Of a stretch of 64,000 nucleotides of DNA, positions 45,586 through 53,793 are shown one piece after another. Positions within the stretch are counted from its first letter, which is position 1; each line of letters begins with the position of its first letter. The notes beneath the pieces are model-generated. The model worked only from the letters and a program-made list of their open reading frames with translations. It had not been told where the DNA came from and ran no database searches. A program made the position numbers and the translations under genes. Source of the stretch: Streptomyces sp. CB00455 (GTDB lineage Bacteria; Actinomycetota; Actinomycetes; Streptomycetales; Streptomycetaceae); NCBI RefSeq assembly GCF_001905445.1, contig NZ_LIVQ01000001.1, positions 310,001 to 374,000 of the forward strand. The letters run 5' to 3'.

Positions 45586-46868
45586 GTCAGATCGTGCTCT
45601 CGCGGAGCAAGGAGGGACCGGGGCACGCCGAGGGCGAGAAGCGCGGTGTCGTCGTCCAGACCGTCGCCGAAGCTGTCGAGGAGTTCGGTCAGGGAAGTGA
45701 CCAGTTCGTGCGCTCCGCGATGGGTGAGTCCGGCGGCGAAGGAGCGCAGGGCGTCATCGCCGTAGAGCTCGCGCTCGGCGCCGATACGGGCCTCGGTCAG
45801 GCCGTCGGTGTAGAGCAGGAGGGTGTCCCCCGGCCCGAGCGTGGTCTCGGCGGCGGTGAAATGGGGATCCGGCAGGACCCCGACGAGGAGACCGCCGGGG
45901 GTCGGGAGGTAGTCGGCGGCGCCGTCGGCGCGCACGATCAGGGCGGGGGGATGGCCGCCGGACGCCACGCGCACGGTGACCGTGCCGGCGTCGGTGCCGG
46001 GCTCCATGACACCGAAGATCGTGGTGCAGTAGCGCGGATCGCCGCTCGTGAACCGCTCGTGCAGCACGGTGTTCAGGGTGGTCAGCGCGGCGACGGGGTT
46101 CGGATCGTGGAGCGCGGCGGCGCGCAGGGTGTGGCGGGTCAGTGAGGTCACGGCGGCGGCCTGGGGGCCCTTGCCGCAGACGTCGCCGAGGAAGAACGCC
46201 CAGCGTGTGTCGTCGAGCGGGAACAGGTCGTAGAAGTCTCCGCCGAGCCGGTCGACGGAGGCCGTGTGGTAGTACGAGGCCGCCTCCATGCCCGGCACGG
46301 TCGGCAGGGCCGGGGGCAGCAGGCTCTGCTGGAGCACCGCGAGTGCCTCCCGCAGCCGCTCCCGGTCGGCCTCGGCCTGTCGGCGGGCCTCCTCCGCGAC
46401 CCGGCGCTCGCGGAGCAGTTCGCCTTCGTAGGCGCGGCGCTGACGGGCGTCGAAGACGGTGGTGCGGATCAGCATCGGCTCGCCGTCGCCGCTGGTCTTC
46501 AGGGTGGAGGAGACGAGGACCGGGAGCCGTCTGCCGTCCGACGCCTTCAGTTCCAGCGCGATCTCGCCGATCTTGCCCTGCATCCGCAGCAGCGGCGCGA
46601 AGTGGGTCTCGTGGTAGAGCTTGCCGCCGACGGTGAGCAGGTCGGTGAAGCGCCTGCGGCCCACGACCTGCTCGCGGGTGAGGCCGAGCCAGTCCAGCAG
46701 CGTCCCGTTGATCTTGGCGATGGTGCCGTCCATCAGGGTGGACAGGTAGCCGCACGGCGCCGATTCGTAGAGTTCCTCGGCGGTGTCCTCCAGCAAGGAG
46801 GAGAACACCGCGTCGGTCACCGCCTCTTCACCCTCGGGCCGCTCGGGGTTCTGGGCGGTGCGGCACAT
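45582..46868 (-). CDS. rsbP: PAS-coiled-coil-PP2C phosphatase, RsbP-like
   Basis: 428 residues. A PAS domain is at about 35-150 (YESAPCGYLSTLMDGTIAKI to RTTVFDARQ). A coiled coil follows (LRERRVAEEARRQAEADRER). The PP2C/SpoIIE domain starts at about 195 with HTASVDRLGGDFYDLFPL, FFLGDVCGKGPQAAAVTSLT and LLLYTDGLTEARIG. This is the RsbP architecture of the Bacillus energy-stress branch, and the upstream gene is an RsbQ homologue. The start shares one base with the RsbQ stop (TGATG). Predicted to dephosphorylate the adjacent STAS protein when activated by RsbQ. Confidence 0.92.
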   Translation of the reverse strand: MCRTAQNPERPEGEEAVTDAVFSSLLEDTAEELYESAPCGYLSTLMDGTIAKINGTLLDWLGLTREQVVGRRRFTDLLTVGGKLYHETHFAPLLRMQGKIGEIALELKASDGRRLPVLVSSTLKTSGDGEPMLIRTTVFDARQRRAYEGELLRERRVAEEARRQAEADRERLREALAVLQQSLLPPALPTVPGMEAASYYHTASVDRLGGDFYDLFPLDDTRWAFFLGDVCGKGPQAAAVTSLTRHTLRAAALHDPNPVAALTTLNTVLHERFTSGDPRYCTTIFGVMEPGTDAGTVTVRVASGGHPPALIVRADGAADYLPTPGGLLVGVLPDPHFTAAETTLGPGDTLLLYTDGLTEARIGAERELYGDDALRSFAAGLTHRGAHELVTSLTELLDSFGDGLDDDTALLALGVPRSLLAPREHDLT

Positions 46869-47671
46869 CACCGCAGTTCCCGCAGGAACGTGCGGATGGC
46901 CGATGTGGTGGCTTCGGGGGCGCTGAGCTGGGGGCAGTGCCCCGTCGCGTCCAGGGTGACCAGCCGGCTTCCGGGGATGGCGGCGTGGACGTAGGCGCCG
47001 ACCTCCCGCGGGGCGATGACGTCCTGGGAGCATTCGAGCACCAGCGTCGGCACGCCCACCGACTTCAGGTCGTCGCGGCTGTCCGAGAGGAAGGTGGTGC
47101 GGGCGAAGACGCGGGCCATGGCCGGGTCGGTGGCGCAGAAGCTGTTGGTCAGCTCGTCCCCCAGCTCCGGGCGGTCCGGGTTGCCCATGATCACCGGGGC
47201 CATGGCGGCCGACCAGCCGAGGTAGTTGGATTCGAGCGACTCGAGCAGTTCCTCGATGTCCTCGGAGCTGAAGCCGCCGCGGTAGGTGGCGTCGTCGATG
47301 TAGCACGGCGAGGGCCCGACCATGACCAGGGAGGAAATCCGGTCGGGGGCGGCCGCCGCCGCGAGGACACCGATCATCGCGCTGACGGAGTGCCCGATGA
47401 AGGCCACGTCCCGCAGGTCCAGGGCCTCGCAGACCTCGACGACGTCGCGGGCGTACCCCTCCAGCGACGCGTACCGCTCGTCGCTCCAGGCGGACGGATC
47501 GGAGCCGCCCGATCCGACGTAGTCGAACAGGACGACCTGGAATTCACCGGCCAGTGCGGGAACCGCGAGGCGCCACATGTTCTGGTCGCAGCCGAAGCCG
47601 TGCGCCAGCATGACCACGGGCTTGCCGGGCGTACCGGTGACGTTCACGTTGTTCCTGCGCAGGATGTCCAT
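46868..47671 (-). CDS. rsbQ: RsbQ-like alpha/beta hydrolase
   Basis: 267 residues, closely following Bacillus RsbQ: MLAHGFGCDQNMWRL, VVLFDYVGSGGSD, nucleophile S95 in FIGHSVSAMIG, VMVGPSPCYIDD, LECSQDVIAP with the acid and ATGHCPQLS with the His. RsbQ binds or processes a small hydrophobic molecule and activates the PAS domain of RsbP. First gene of the RsbQ-RsbP-STAS operon. The same fold is found in strigolactone/karrikin receptors of plants. Confidence 0.93.
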   Translation of the reverse strand: MDILRRNNVNVTGTPGKPVVMLAHGFGCDQNMWRLAVPALAGEFQVVLFDYVGSGGSDPSAWSDERYASLEGYARDVVEVCEALDLRDVAFIGHSVSAMIGVLAAAAAPDRISSLVMVGPSPCYIDDATYRGGFSSEDIEELLESLESNYLGWSAAMAPVIMGNPDRPELGDELTNSFCATDPAMARVFARTTFLSDSRDDLKSVGVPTLVLECSQDVIAPREVGAYVHAAIPGSRLVTLDATGHCPQLSAPEATTSAIRTFLRELR

Positions 47672-48022
47672 CCGGCCATCCTGCCACCTGCCCGGAGGCG
47701 CTCACGCCGCCGTGGGCCGCGGCCGTCCGGGGCCGGGTGCCCGCGCCCGGCCGGCGCCGCGCGCCTCCGAGCCGGGCGGGGACGGCGGATCCGGCGGACG
47801 GGGGCATGCCGGTGCCCGGCCGCCGCGCGGATCGCGGGACGAACCCGAATGTGACAGAAAACATGGTCACGCCGTCCAGCACTATCTCACCTGGCCGGCA
47901 TAGATTTCCGTCTTCCTCTCGGTAATATTCCGGGGTCCGCGGGTTGACGGGTGGTGAACCGGGGCACAACGCCCGGGTCGAACAGGGACGGGAATGACGA
48001 GCGAGGAACCAGGAGCGGGCGG
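47672..48022. other. Divergent intergenic region between rsbQ-like operon and anti-sigma gene
   Basis: 351 bp. The first half is very GC-rich; an AT-richer patch at 47840-47935 (including cggtaatattccgg) probably holds promoters for both directions, but no clear sigma-B-type sequence was found. No gene seen. Confidence 0.4.
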
Positions 48023-48415
48023 ATGGACATGATGAGCGCCGAGGTCCCGCCCCTCCGTCCGGCCCCTTCCCTCGCCGACGCGCGCCGGACCACCCGGGCC
48101 TTCCTCGCCGCGCTCTCGCGGCCGGCGGTCACCCCGGAGCAGGCCGACACCGTCGTCCTGGTCGTGTCGGAACTCGTCACCAACGCCTTGCGGCACGGTG
48201 GCGGCGCCTACACGCTCCACCTGGCCGCGCATCCCGGCACCATCGAGGTCGCGGTCGAGGACCCCAGCCCGGACGCGCCCCGGCTGCGCACCCCGGACCT
48301 CACCGGCGGCACCGGAGGGTTCGGCTGGCAGATGGTCAACGACCTCGCCCGCGCCACCATCGTCACGCCGGGGCTCGGAGGCGGCAAGACCGTACGCGCC
48401 CTGCTCCCCCGGTAG
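48023..48415 (+). CDS. RsbW-like HATPase anti-sigma/serine kinase
   Basis: 130 residues from the ATG at 48023 (AGGAG seven bases upstream). GHKL ATPase motifs are N-box VVSELVTNALRHGGG at about 45-59 and GGFGWQMVNDLARA at about 98-111, and C-terminal GGKTVRALLPR. The STAS-binding type of HATPase_c_2 common in Streptomyces. Divergent from the RsbQ/RsbP/STAS operon and thus a candidate partner of that STAS protein. No sigma factor gene of the SigB/SigF type lies in the window. Confidence 0.9.
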   Translation: MDMMSAEVPPLRPAPSLADARRTTRAFLAALSRPAVTPEQADTVVLVVSELVTNALRHGGGAYTLHLAAHPGTIEVAVEDPSPDAPRLRTPDLTGGTGGFGWQMVNDLARATIVTPGLGGGKTVRALLPR

Positions 48416-48430
48416 CCCCGCGCTGTCGGT

Positions 48431-48658
48431 TCACGGCCTCGGGCTTCCCTGCTCCGGGTCGTCCGCCGGCGTCTGCCAGGAGTCCTGTCGCGGCTGCGGC
48501 CGGTCGGCGGGGGTCGCGGACGGCCGGCGGCGGCGGGACACACGGCGGCTCCCCCACCAGAATCCACCGAGGAGGAGGGCCGCGACGACCACCCCCACGA
48601 TGATCAGAAACATCGGCCCGGTCTCCTTGTCGCCGGCCGCCAGGATATTGAAGATCAT
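48431..48658 (-). CDS. Small membrane protein (DUF6479-like)
   Basis: 75 residues from the ATG at 48658. One transmembrane helix (MFLIIVGVVVAALLLGGFWW) is followed by a basic stretch (GSRRVSRRRRPS) and a Pro/Gln/Asp tail, giving a cytoplasmic C-terminus. Upstream in-frame ATGs at slightly larger distances are possible starts; none has a strong ribosome-binding site. Small proteins of this form are widespread in Streptomyces and unassigned. Confidence 0.65.
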   Translation of the reverse strand: MIFNILAAGDKETGPMFLIIVGVVVAALLLGGFWWGSRRVSRRRRPSATPADRPQPRQDSWQTPADDPEQGSPRP

Positions 48659-49006
48659 GCGATGTCCACCATTCCCGATCATGTCTTTCTCGTCCATCTG
48701 CCCCGCCCGGCGGGGATGGTGATGAACCGGCTGTGCCGCGGATACCCCGCGCCCTCGCGGCCACCCCGCCGGCCTGGATCTTCGGAGGATCAGACAAACC
48801 CCTTTCGGCGGCGCCGGCCACCGCCCGGCGACGCGGTGCCGCGCGCCTTCCCGGGGGCCGGGACACGGGGGGGGCACGCCCCGAGCACCGTGCGGTGCGC
48901 GCCGCCCGACGGGCGCCGCCCGACGTGCGCGTACCGGCGACCGTCGTGAGACTGGAGCGGCACAGGGCGCCGTGCCGGGCCGCCCTTCGTATGGGAGGAG
49001 ACGGGC
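48659..49006. other. Intergenic region upstream of the glycosyltransferase operon
   Basis: 348 bp. Holds the divergent promoters of the small membrane protein and the glycosyltransferase operon, none clearly recognisable. A 13-bp direct repeat (gcgccgcccgacg) lies around 48900-48930. No gene seen. Confidence 0.4.
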
Positions 49007-50119
49007 ATGGAGGGGCAGACAGCTCAGCGGGCCTCCGCGGACCCGGCGGGCCGCAGCGCCGCCGTACGCGTGGCGTCCGTGCCCGCCGGGCACGTGTACG
49101 TCCGGCACTGCTCGGCGCCCGGCGCCGACGACGGGATCGTCCGGCTCACCGACCCGCGCCCCCTCGGTGCGCCCAGCACCTCCCAGCGCTGGTGGCCCCC
49201 GGTCATGCTCGACCCCGACTGGGTGAACTCCCACCACCGGGACTTCGACGTCTTCCACCTGCACTTCGGCTTCGACGCCGAGCACCCGCGCCGGCTGGGC
49301 GCGCTGACGGCCGCGCTGCGACGCCACGGCAAACCGCTGGTCTACACCGTCCACGACCTGCGCAACCCGCACCAGCCCGACCCCGCCGTCCACGAGGCCG
49401 CGCTCGACGTGCTGGTCCCCGCCGCCGACGAGCTCATCACGCTCACCCCCGGCGCCGCCCGGCTCATCGCCGAACGCTGGAACCGCACGGCCACCGTGCT
49501 GCCCCACCCCCACGTCGTGGAACTGTCCGGACTCGAACGGCCCCGCCCCGGCCGCGGCCGCTTCACGGTGGGCGTGCACGCCAAGAGCCTGCGGCCGAAC
49601 ATGGCCGTCCTGCCGGTCGTGGGCGTGCTGGCCGAGACCGTCGCCGACCTGCCGGATGCCGAACTGCTCGTCAACGTGCACCGCGAGGTCTTCGACCCCC
49701 GGGCTTCCGCGTACGCGCCCGAGCTGGTGGCCGCTCTGGAGGAACTGGCCTCCCGGGGCCGGCTGCGCCTGTCGGTCCACGACTACTTCAACGACGGCGC
49801 GTTGTGGGACTACCTGGCCGGCCTGGACCTCTCGGTGCTGCCCTACACCTTCGGTACGCACTCCGGGTGGCTGGAGGCCTGCCACGACCTCGGCACCGCG
49901 GTCGCGGCCCCCAGCTGCGGTTTCTACGCCGAGCAGCGGCCGTGCCTGACCTATGGGCACACGCAGGAGGCCGGGCTGGACGAAGACTCGCTGCGCGCCG
50001 CGGTGCTCACCGCCCACCGGGAGCGGCCCGCCCCTCGTGCGACGGCGCGGGCCCGCACCTCGGAACGCAGGGCGGTGGCCGCGGCGCACCGCAGGCTCTA
50101 CACCGGCCTGTTGCGGTGA
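49007..50119 (+). CDS. Glycosyltransferase (GT-B fold, GT4-like)
   Basis: 370 residues from the ATG with GGGAGGAG upstream. N-terminal half includes FDVFHLHFGFDAEHPRRL and PLVYTVHDLRNPHQPD. The C-terminal half has AKSLRPNMAVLPVVGVLAET, HDYFNDGALWDYLAGLDLSV and LPYTFGTHSGWLEACHDLGT, the acceptor/nucleotide-sugar-binding region of GT-B enzymes. No signal or membrane segment. First of four overlapping glycosyltransferase genes; its stop shares one base with the next start. Confidence 0.87.
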   Translation: MEGQTAQRASADPAGRSAAVRVASVPAGHVYVRHCSAPGADDGIVRLTDPRPLGAPSTSQRWWPPVMLDPDWVNSHHRDFDVFHLHFGFDAEHPRRLGALTAALRRHGKPLVYTVHDLRNPHQPDPAVHEAALDVLVPAADELITLTPGAARLIAERWNRTATVLPHPHVVELSGLERPRPGRGRFTVGVHAKSLRPNMAVLPVVGVLAETVADLPDAELLVNVHREVFDPRASAYAPELVAALEELASRGRLRLSVHDYFNDGALWDYLAGLDLSVLPYTFGTHSGWLEACHDLGTAVAAPSCGFYAEQRPCLTYGHTQEAGLDEDSLRAAVLTAHRERPAPRATARARTSERRAVAAAHRRLYTGLLR

Positions 50120-51186
50120 TGAGGCCGCTGCGGGTCGCGCTGCTCGCTTCCAGCCGCTTTCCGATCCGGGAGCCGTTCGCGGGCGGGCTCGAAGCGCACA
50201 CCTGGGCGCTCACGCACGCCCTGCGACGGCGCGGGTACGAGGTCGAACTGTTCGCGGCGCCCGGCTCCGACCCCGCCCTCGGAGCCCGTGAGCTGCCGGT
50301 GAGCCGCCCGAACCTGAGCAGCGCGGCCCGCTCGGACGTCAGCATGCCCGATGCGCGCTGGATGGACGAGCACCACGCCTACCTGCGGCTGATGCTGGAT
50401 CTGGCCCGTGACGGCGAGCACCGCTTCGACGTGGTGCACAACAACAGCCTCCACTACCTGCCGGTGGCCATGGCCTCCGCCGTGCGCGTGCCGGTCGTGA
50501 CCACGCTGCACACGCCGCCCACGCCCTGGCTCGAATCGGCCATCCAGGCGCAGGACTCCTGCCCCGTCACCTTCACGGCCGTCAGCCGGTTCACGGCTGC
50601 CGCCTGGCGGCCGACCGTGCCTGCCGCCCGGGTCGTGCGCAACGGCATCGACACCCGCCTGTGGCCCGTCGGGCCCGGCGGGGACACCCTCGTCTGGTCG
50701 GGCCGTCTCGTGCCGGAGAAGGGGCCTCACCTGGCGATCGCCGCGGCCCGGGCAGCGGGCGTCCCCCTCAGGCTGGCGGGCCCGATCGGGGACCGGGAGT
50801 ACTTCGAGGACGAGGTCGTGCCCCTGCTGTGCGACGACGCCGTGTACGTCGGCCATCTCGGCCGGCGCGAACTCGCCGGGCTGCTCGGTGCGGCCGGGGC
50901 GGCACTGGTCACCCCGACCTGGGGGGAACCGTACGGCCTGGTCGTCGCCGAGGCCCTCGCCTGCGGCACCCCGGTCTGCGGTTTCGACCGCGGTGCGCTG
51001 GCGGAGATCGTCACCTCCGAGTGCGGGCTGCTCGCACCGGCCGGAGACGTGGGGGCGCTCGCCGAGCTCGTCCCCCTGGCCATGCGCCTTGACCGGCGGG
51101 CAGCCCGTGCCAGAGCGGAGACGTTCTGCTCCCTCGACGTCATGGCCGACGGTTACACCGCCCTCTACGAGGAGGTGGCCCGGTGA
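50119..51186 (+). CDS. Glycosyltransferase family 4 protein
   Basis: 355 residues. Typical GT4: RVALLASSRFPIREPFAGGLE, HNNSLHYLPVAMASAVRVPVV, TAVSRFTAAAW, LVWSGRLVPEKGPHLAIAAA and the EX7E-like segment PTWGEPYGLVVAEALACGTPV. Nucleotide-sugar-dependent, cytoplasmic or peripheral. Start and stop overlap its neighbours (TGATG and GTGA), so all four genes are translationally coupled. Confidence 0.93.
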   Translation: MRPLRVALLASSRFPIREPFAGGLEAHTWALTHALRRRGYEVELFAAPGSDPALGARELPVSRPNLSSAARSDVSMPDARWMDEHHAYLRLMLDLARDGEHRFDVVHNNSLHYLPVAMASAVRVPVVTTLHTPPTPWLESAIQAQDSCPVTFTAVSRFTAAAWRPTVPAARVVRNGIDTRLWPVGPGGDTLVWSGRLVPEKGPHLAIAAARAAGVPLRLAGPIGDREYFEDEVVPLLCDDAVYVGHLGRRELAGLLGAAGAALVTPTWGEPYGLVVAEALACGTPVCGFDRGALAEIVTSECGLLAPAGDVGALAELVPLAMRLDRRAARARAETFCSLDVMADGYTALYEEVAR

Positions 51187-52196
51187 TCGGCTACTACGTC
51201 CACCACCAGGGCAAGGGCCACCTGCACCGCGCGCGGTGCATCGCCGCCCACCTGACGACGCCCGTCACCGTCCTGTCCTCCCTCACGCGCCCCGACTCCT
51301 GGGACGGGCCGTGGATCGACCTGCCCCTGGACACGACGGCCCGGCCCACGGACGCCACCGCCGGGGGGCGCCTGCACTGGGCTCCGGTGCACCACGCGGG
51401 ACTGCGCGACCGGATGGGACTGATCGCCGACTGGATCAGGCGCGAGGCCCCGGCGCTGTTCGTCAGCGACGTCTCCGTGGAAGCGGCGACCCTGGCCCGG
51501 CTGATGGGCACCCCCGTGGTGGTCGCCGCCATGCGGGGCGACCGGCGGGACGCGGCGCACCGCCTCGCCTACGACCTGGCGGACGCGCTGTTCGCCCCGT
51601 GGCCCCGCAGCGCACCCGAGCCGGGCTGGCCCGGGCACTGGCGGGACAAGGTCCACCACACCGGCGCGATCTCCCGCTACGACGCGAGGCAGCGGCCCGG
51701 GCGGCCCCCGGACGGGAGGGAAGTGGTGGTGATGCTCGGCGGCGGCGGCGCCGATGTGACCGGCCAGGACCTCGCCGATGCGGCGGCCGCGACGCCGGAC
51801 TGGAAGTGGACCGTCCTCGGAGGGCCGGGCGCCGGGTGGACCGAGGATCCCTGGCCGGTGCTGTGCCGGGCGCGGGTGGTCGTCACCCATGCCGGGCAGA
51901 ACGCGATCGCGGAATGTGCCGCCGCCCGGGTGCCGGCGGTCGTCATCCCGCAGAGCCGGCCCCACGGGGAGCAGCACGCCACGGCCCGCGCCCTGCGCGC
52001 GGCGGGGCTGGCCACGGTCTGCGACACCTGGCCGTCCGCCCGGGCCTGGCCCGGGGTGCTGGCGCGCGCCGCCGCCGTGGACGGGGAGCGCTGGGGCCTG
52101 TGGTCGAGCGGGGACGGAGCCTTGCGGGCAGCGCACCTGCTCACCGGTCTGGCGGCTCGCGGCACGGAACGGGAGGCGGCGTGCGGACCGCGGTGA
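51183..52196 (+). CDS. MurG/UGT-like glycosyltransferase (GT28-like)
   Basis: 337 residues from a GTG. MIGYYVHHQGKGHLHRARCI gives the glycine-rich N-terminal loop of MurG-like enzymes. LFVSDVSVEAATLARLMGTP, VVVMLGGGGADVTGQDLADA and the donor-binding VVVTHAGQNAIAECAAARVP followed by HGEQ complete the fold. Acceptor unknown. Overlaps the fourth gene by 16 bp. Confidence 0.9.
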   Translation: MIGYYVHHQGKGHLHRARCIAAHLTTPVTVLSSLTRPDSWDGPWIDLPLDTTARPTDATAGGRLHWAPVHHAGLRDRMGLIADWIRREAPALFVSDVSVEAATLARLMGTPVVVAAMRGDRRDAAHRLAYDLADALFAPWPRSAPEPGWPGHWRDKVHHTGAISRYDARQRPGRPPDGREVVVMLGGGGADVTGQDLADAAAATPDWKWTVLGGPGAGWTEDPWPVLCRARVVVTHAGQNAIAECAAARVPAVVIPQSRPHGEQHATARALRAAGLATVCDTWPSARAWPGVLARAAAVDGERWGLWSSGDGALRAAHLLTGLAARGTEREAACGPR

Positions 52197-52999
52197 TCAC
52201 GCTGGTCGCGGGCAGGCACGGCCATCTGCGCCTCCAGCAGGAGGCGCTGGCCGCCGGTAGCCGCCTGCCCGACCACTACGTCGTCGTGTCCATGGGAGAC
52301 CCGGAGGTCCGGAAGGTGACCGCGGCCGGTGCACTGCCCTCCCGGGTCATCGACGTGCCCCTGCACGAGGGACGGCTGCCGCTGGCCGCAGCCCGCAATG
52401 CCGGAGCCCGCACGGCCGTCGCGGCCGGAGCCGAACTCCTCGTCTTCCTCGACGTGGACTGCGTACCCGCGGCGACGCTGGTGGACCGCTACGCCCGCGC
52501 GGCCCGGCCCGGCGCCCTGCTGTGCGGATCGGTGTCCTACCTGCCGCCCGCGCCGCCCGGCGGTTACCGCCTCGGCACCCTCGCAACCCTCGCCTCACCT
52601 CATCCGGCGCGGCCGGCGCCGGCCGACGGGCAGATCCTGCGGGGAGGCGACCACGACCTCTTCTGGTCCCTCTCCTTCGCCCTGGCCACGCCCACGTGGG
52701 AGCGCATCGGGGGCTTCTGCGAGCGGTACACCGGCTACGGCGGCGAGGACACCGATTTCGCCGCCACGGCCGCTGACCGCGGCGTGGACCTGTGGTGGGT
52801 CGGCGGGGCGCCCGCCTACCACCAGTACCACCCCGTGCAGGTGCCGCCGGTCGGGCACCTCGACGACATCCTGCGCAACGGGGCCCTCTACAAGCACCGT
52901 TGGGGCTCGTGGCCGATGACCGGGTGGCTCCGGGACTTCGCCCGCATGGGCCTCGTCACCTACGACGCGGCGGCCGACCACTGGCACAAGCCGGCCTGA
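52181..52999 (+). CDS. Family 2 glycosyltransferase (GT-A)
   Basis: 272 residues from the GTG at 52181, chosen for GGGAGGC just upstream. GT-A features: VITLVAGRHGHLRLQQEALA, the metal-binding DxD in VFLDVDCVP, and the C-terminal motif GYGGEDTDFAATAADRG (GEDxD) of galactosyltransferase-C domains. YHQYHPVQVPPVGHLDDILRN follows. Uses UDP-type sugars; acceptor unknown. Last of the operon. Confidence 0.92.
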   Translation: MRTAVITLVAGRHGHLRLQQEALAAGSRLPDHYVVVSMGDPEVRKVTAAGALPSRVIDVPLHEGRLPLAAARNAGARTAVAAGAELLVFLDVDCVPAATLVDRYARAARPGALLCGSVSYLPPAPPGGYRLGTLATLASPHPARPAPADGQILRGGDHDLFWSLSFALATPTWERIGGFCERYTGYGGEDTDFAATAADRGVDLWWVGGAPAYHQYHPVQVPPVGHLDDILRNGALYKHRWGSWPMTGWLRDFARMGLVTYDAAADHWHKPA

Positions 53000-53000
53000 C

Positions 53001-53105
53001 CGGGCCCATCAGTACGCGGTCAACAGCACCGAGACCCGGGGCGGTGTCACCCTGACCGTCGACCGCGACGCCTGGGACGCCCCGGTGGCGGTCATCGCCA
53101 GGTAG
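53001..53105 (+). pseudogene. Possible orphan C-terminal coding fragment
   Basis: Immediately after the glycosyltransferase stop, the plus-strand frame reads HQYAVNSTETRGGVTLTVDR then DAWDAPVAVIAR and TAG. Nearly all third positions are G or C and the pattern looks like a terminal beta-sandwich strand pair. There is no start or N-terminal part. Could be a deletion scar or chance. Confidence 0.3.
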
Positions 53106-53123
53106 GTCCGTGCGCCGCCGGTC

Positions 53124-53567
53124 TCAGCCGACGCGCTGGGTCTCGGTTCGGGCCTGGGCCGGCACGGCGGGCAGCTCGACGGTGCAGGACGCGCAGCGGC
53201 GGGCCAGGGCGGGCACGGGGCTGAGGCATTCGGGGCAGTCACGCTTGGGTGCCTGGACGTCCTGGTGGGGGGCGAGCCGCTCGTGGAGCTTGTTGATGGG
53301 CAGGACCACCAGGAAGTACAGGGCGCCTGCGAGGAGCAGGAAGCTGATCGCCGCGTTGACGAAGGCCCCGTACGGGAACTGCGTGCCCCCGATCGTGAAG
53401 GTCTTGCGGCTCACGTCGCCGGTCACTCCGGTGGCGAGCCCGACCAGCGGGGTCAGGAACGCACCGACGAAGCCGTTGACCACGGCGGTGAACGCCGCTC
53501 CGATGACGATGCCGACCGCCAGGTCGACGACGTTGCCGCGCAGAATGAAGCTGCGGAAGCCTTTCAC
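53124..53567 (-). CDS. mscL: Large-conductance mechanosensitive channel with zinc-ribbon tail
   Basis: 147 residues from the GTG at 53567 (AGGAAGG upstream). The MscL core is VKGFRSFILRGNVVDLAVGI, VIGAAFTAVVNGF (pore helix), and the second helix FLLLAGALYFLVVLPINKLH. Unlike the roughly 130-residue MscL of E. coli it ends with two CxxC pairs (CPECLSPVPALARRCASC), a small zinc ribbon. Opens under membrane tension during osmotic downshock. Monocistronic. Confidence 0.94.
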   Translation of the reverse strand: MKGFRSFILRGNVVDLAVGIVIGAAFTAVVNGFVGAFLTPLVGLATGVTGDVSRKTFTIGGTQFPYGAFVNAAISFLLLAGALYFLVVLPINKLHERLAPHQDVQAPKRDCPECLSPVPALARRCASCTVELPAVPAQARTETQRVG

Positions 53568-53793
53568 GGGTGTCCTTCCTGGGCGGGCCACGCGGTGGGG
53601 CGTGGACGGGGGACGGCCCGGGGCGGCCGTCCCTTCCCACTCGGGTGCCCGGCGTCCGGCCGTCGATGCGGCCTGACGGCGGGCGGGTGCGCGACGCGGT
53701 CACGGGGACGAGCAGCGTCGATGCGCGCCCGGCGGATCCCGACCATGCTGGGGGGAGGAAGGTACAGCGGTCCGACCGGGAGGTGAGCGCGTC

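Noticed and set aside
43480..45765. Long plus-strand frame opposite the aldehyde dehydrogenase and STAS genes
   Set aside because: Shadow frame; the minus-strand genes have intact family motifs throughout.
48023..48415. Idea that a SigB/SigF-type sigma factor is encoded with the RsbW-like gene
   Set aside because: The neighbouring frames were checked and only a small membrane protein and glycosyltransferases follow.
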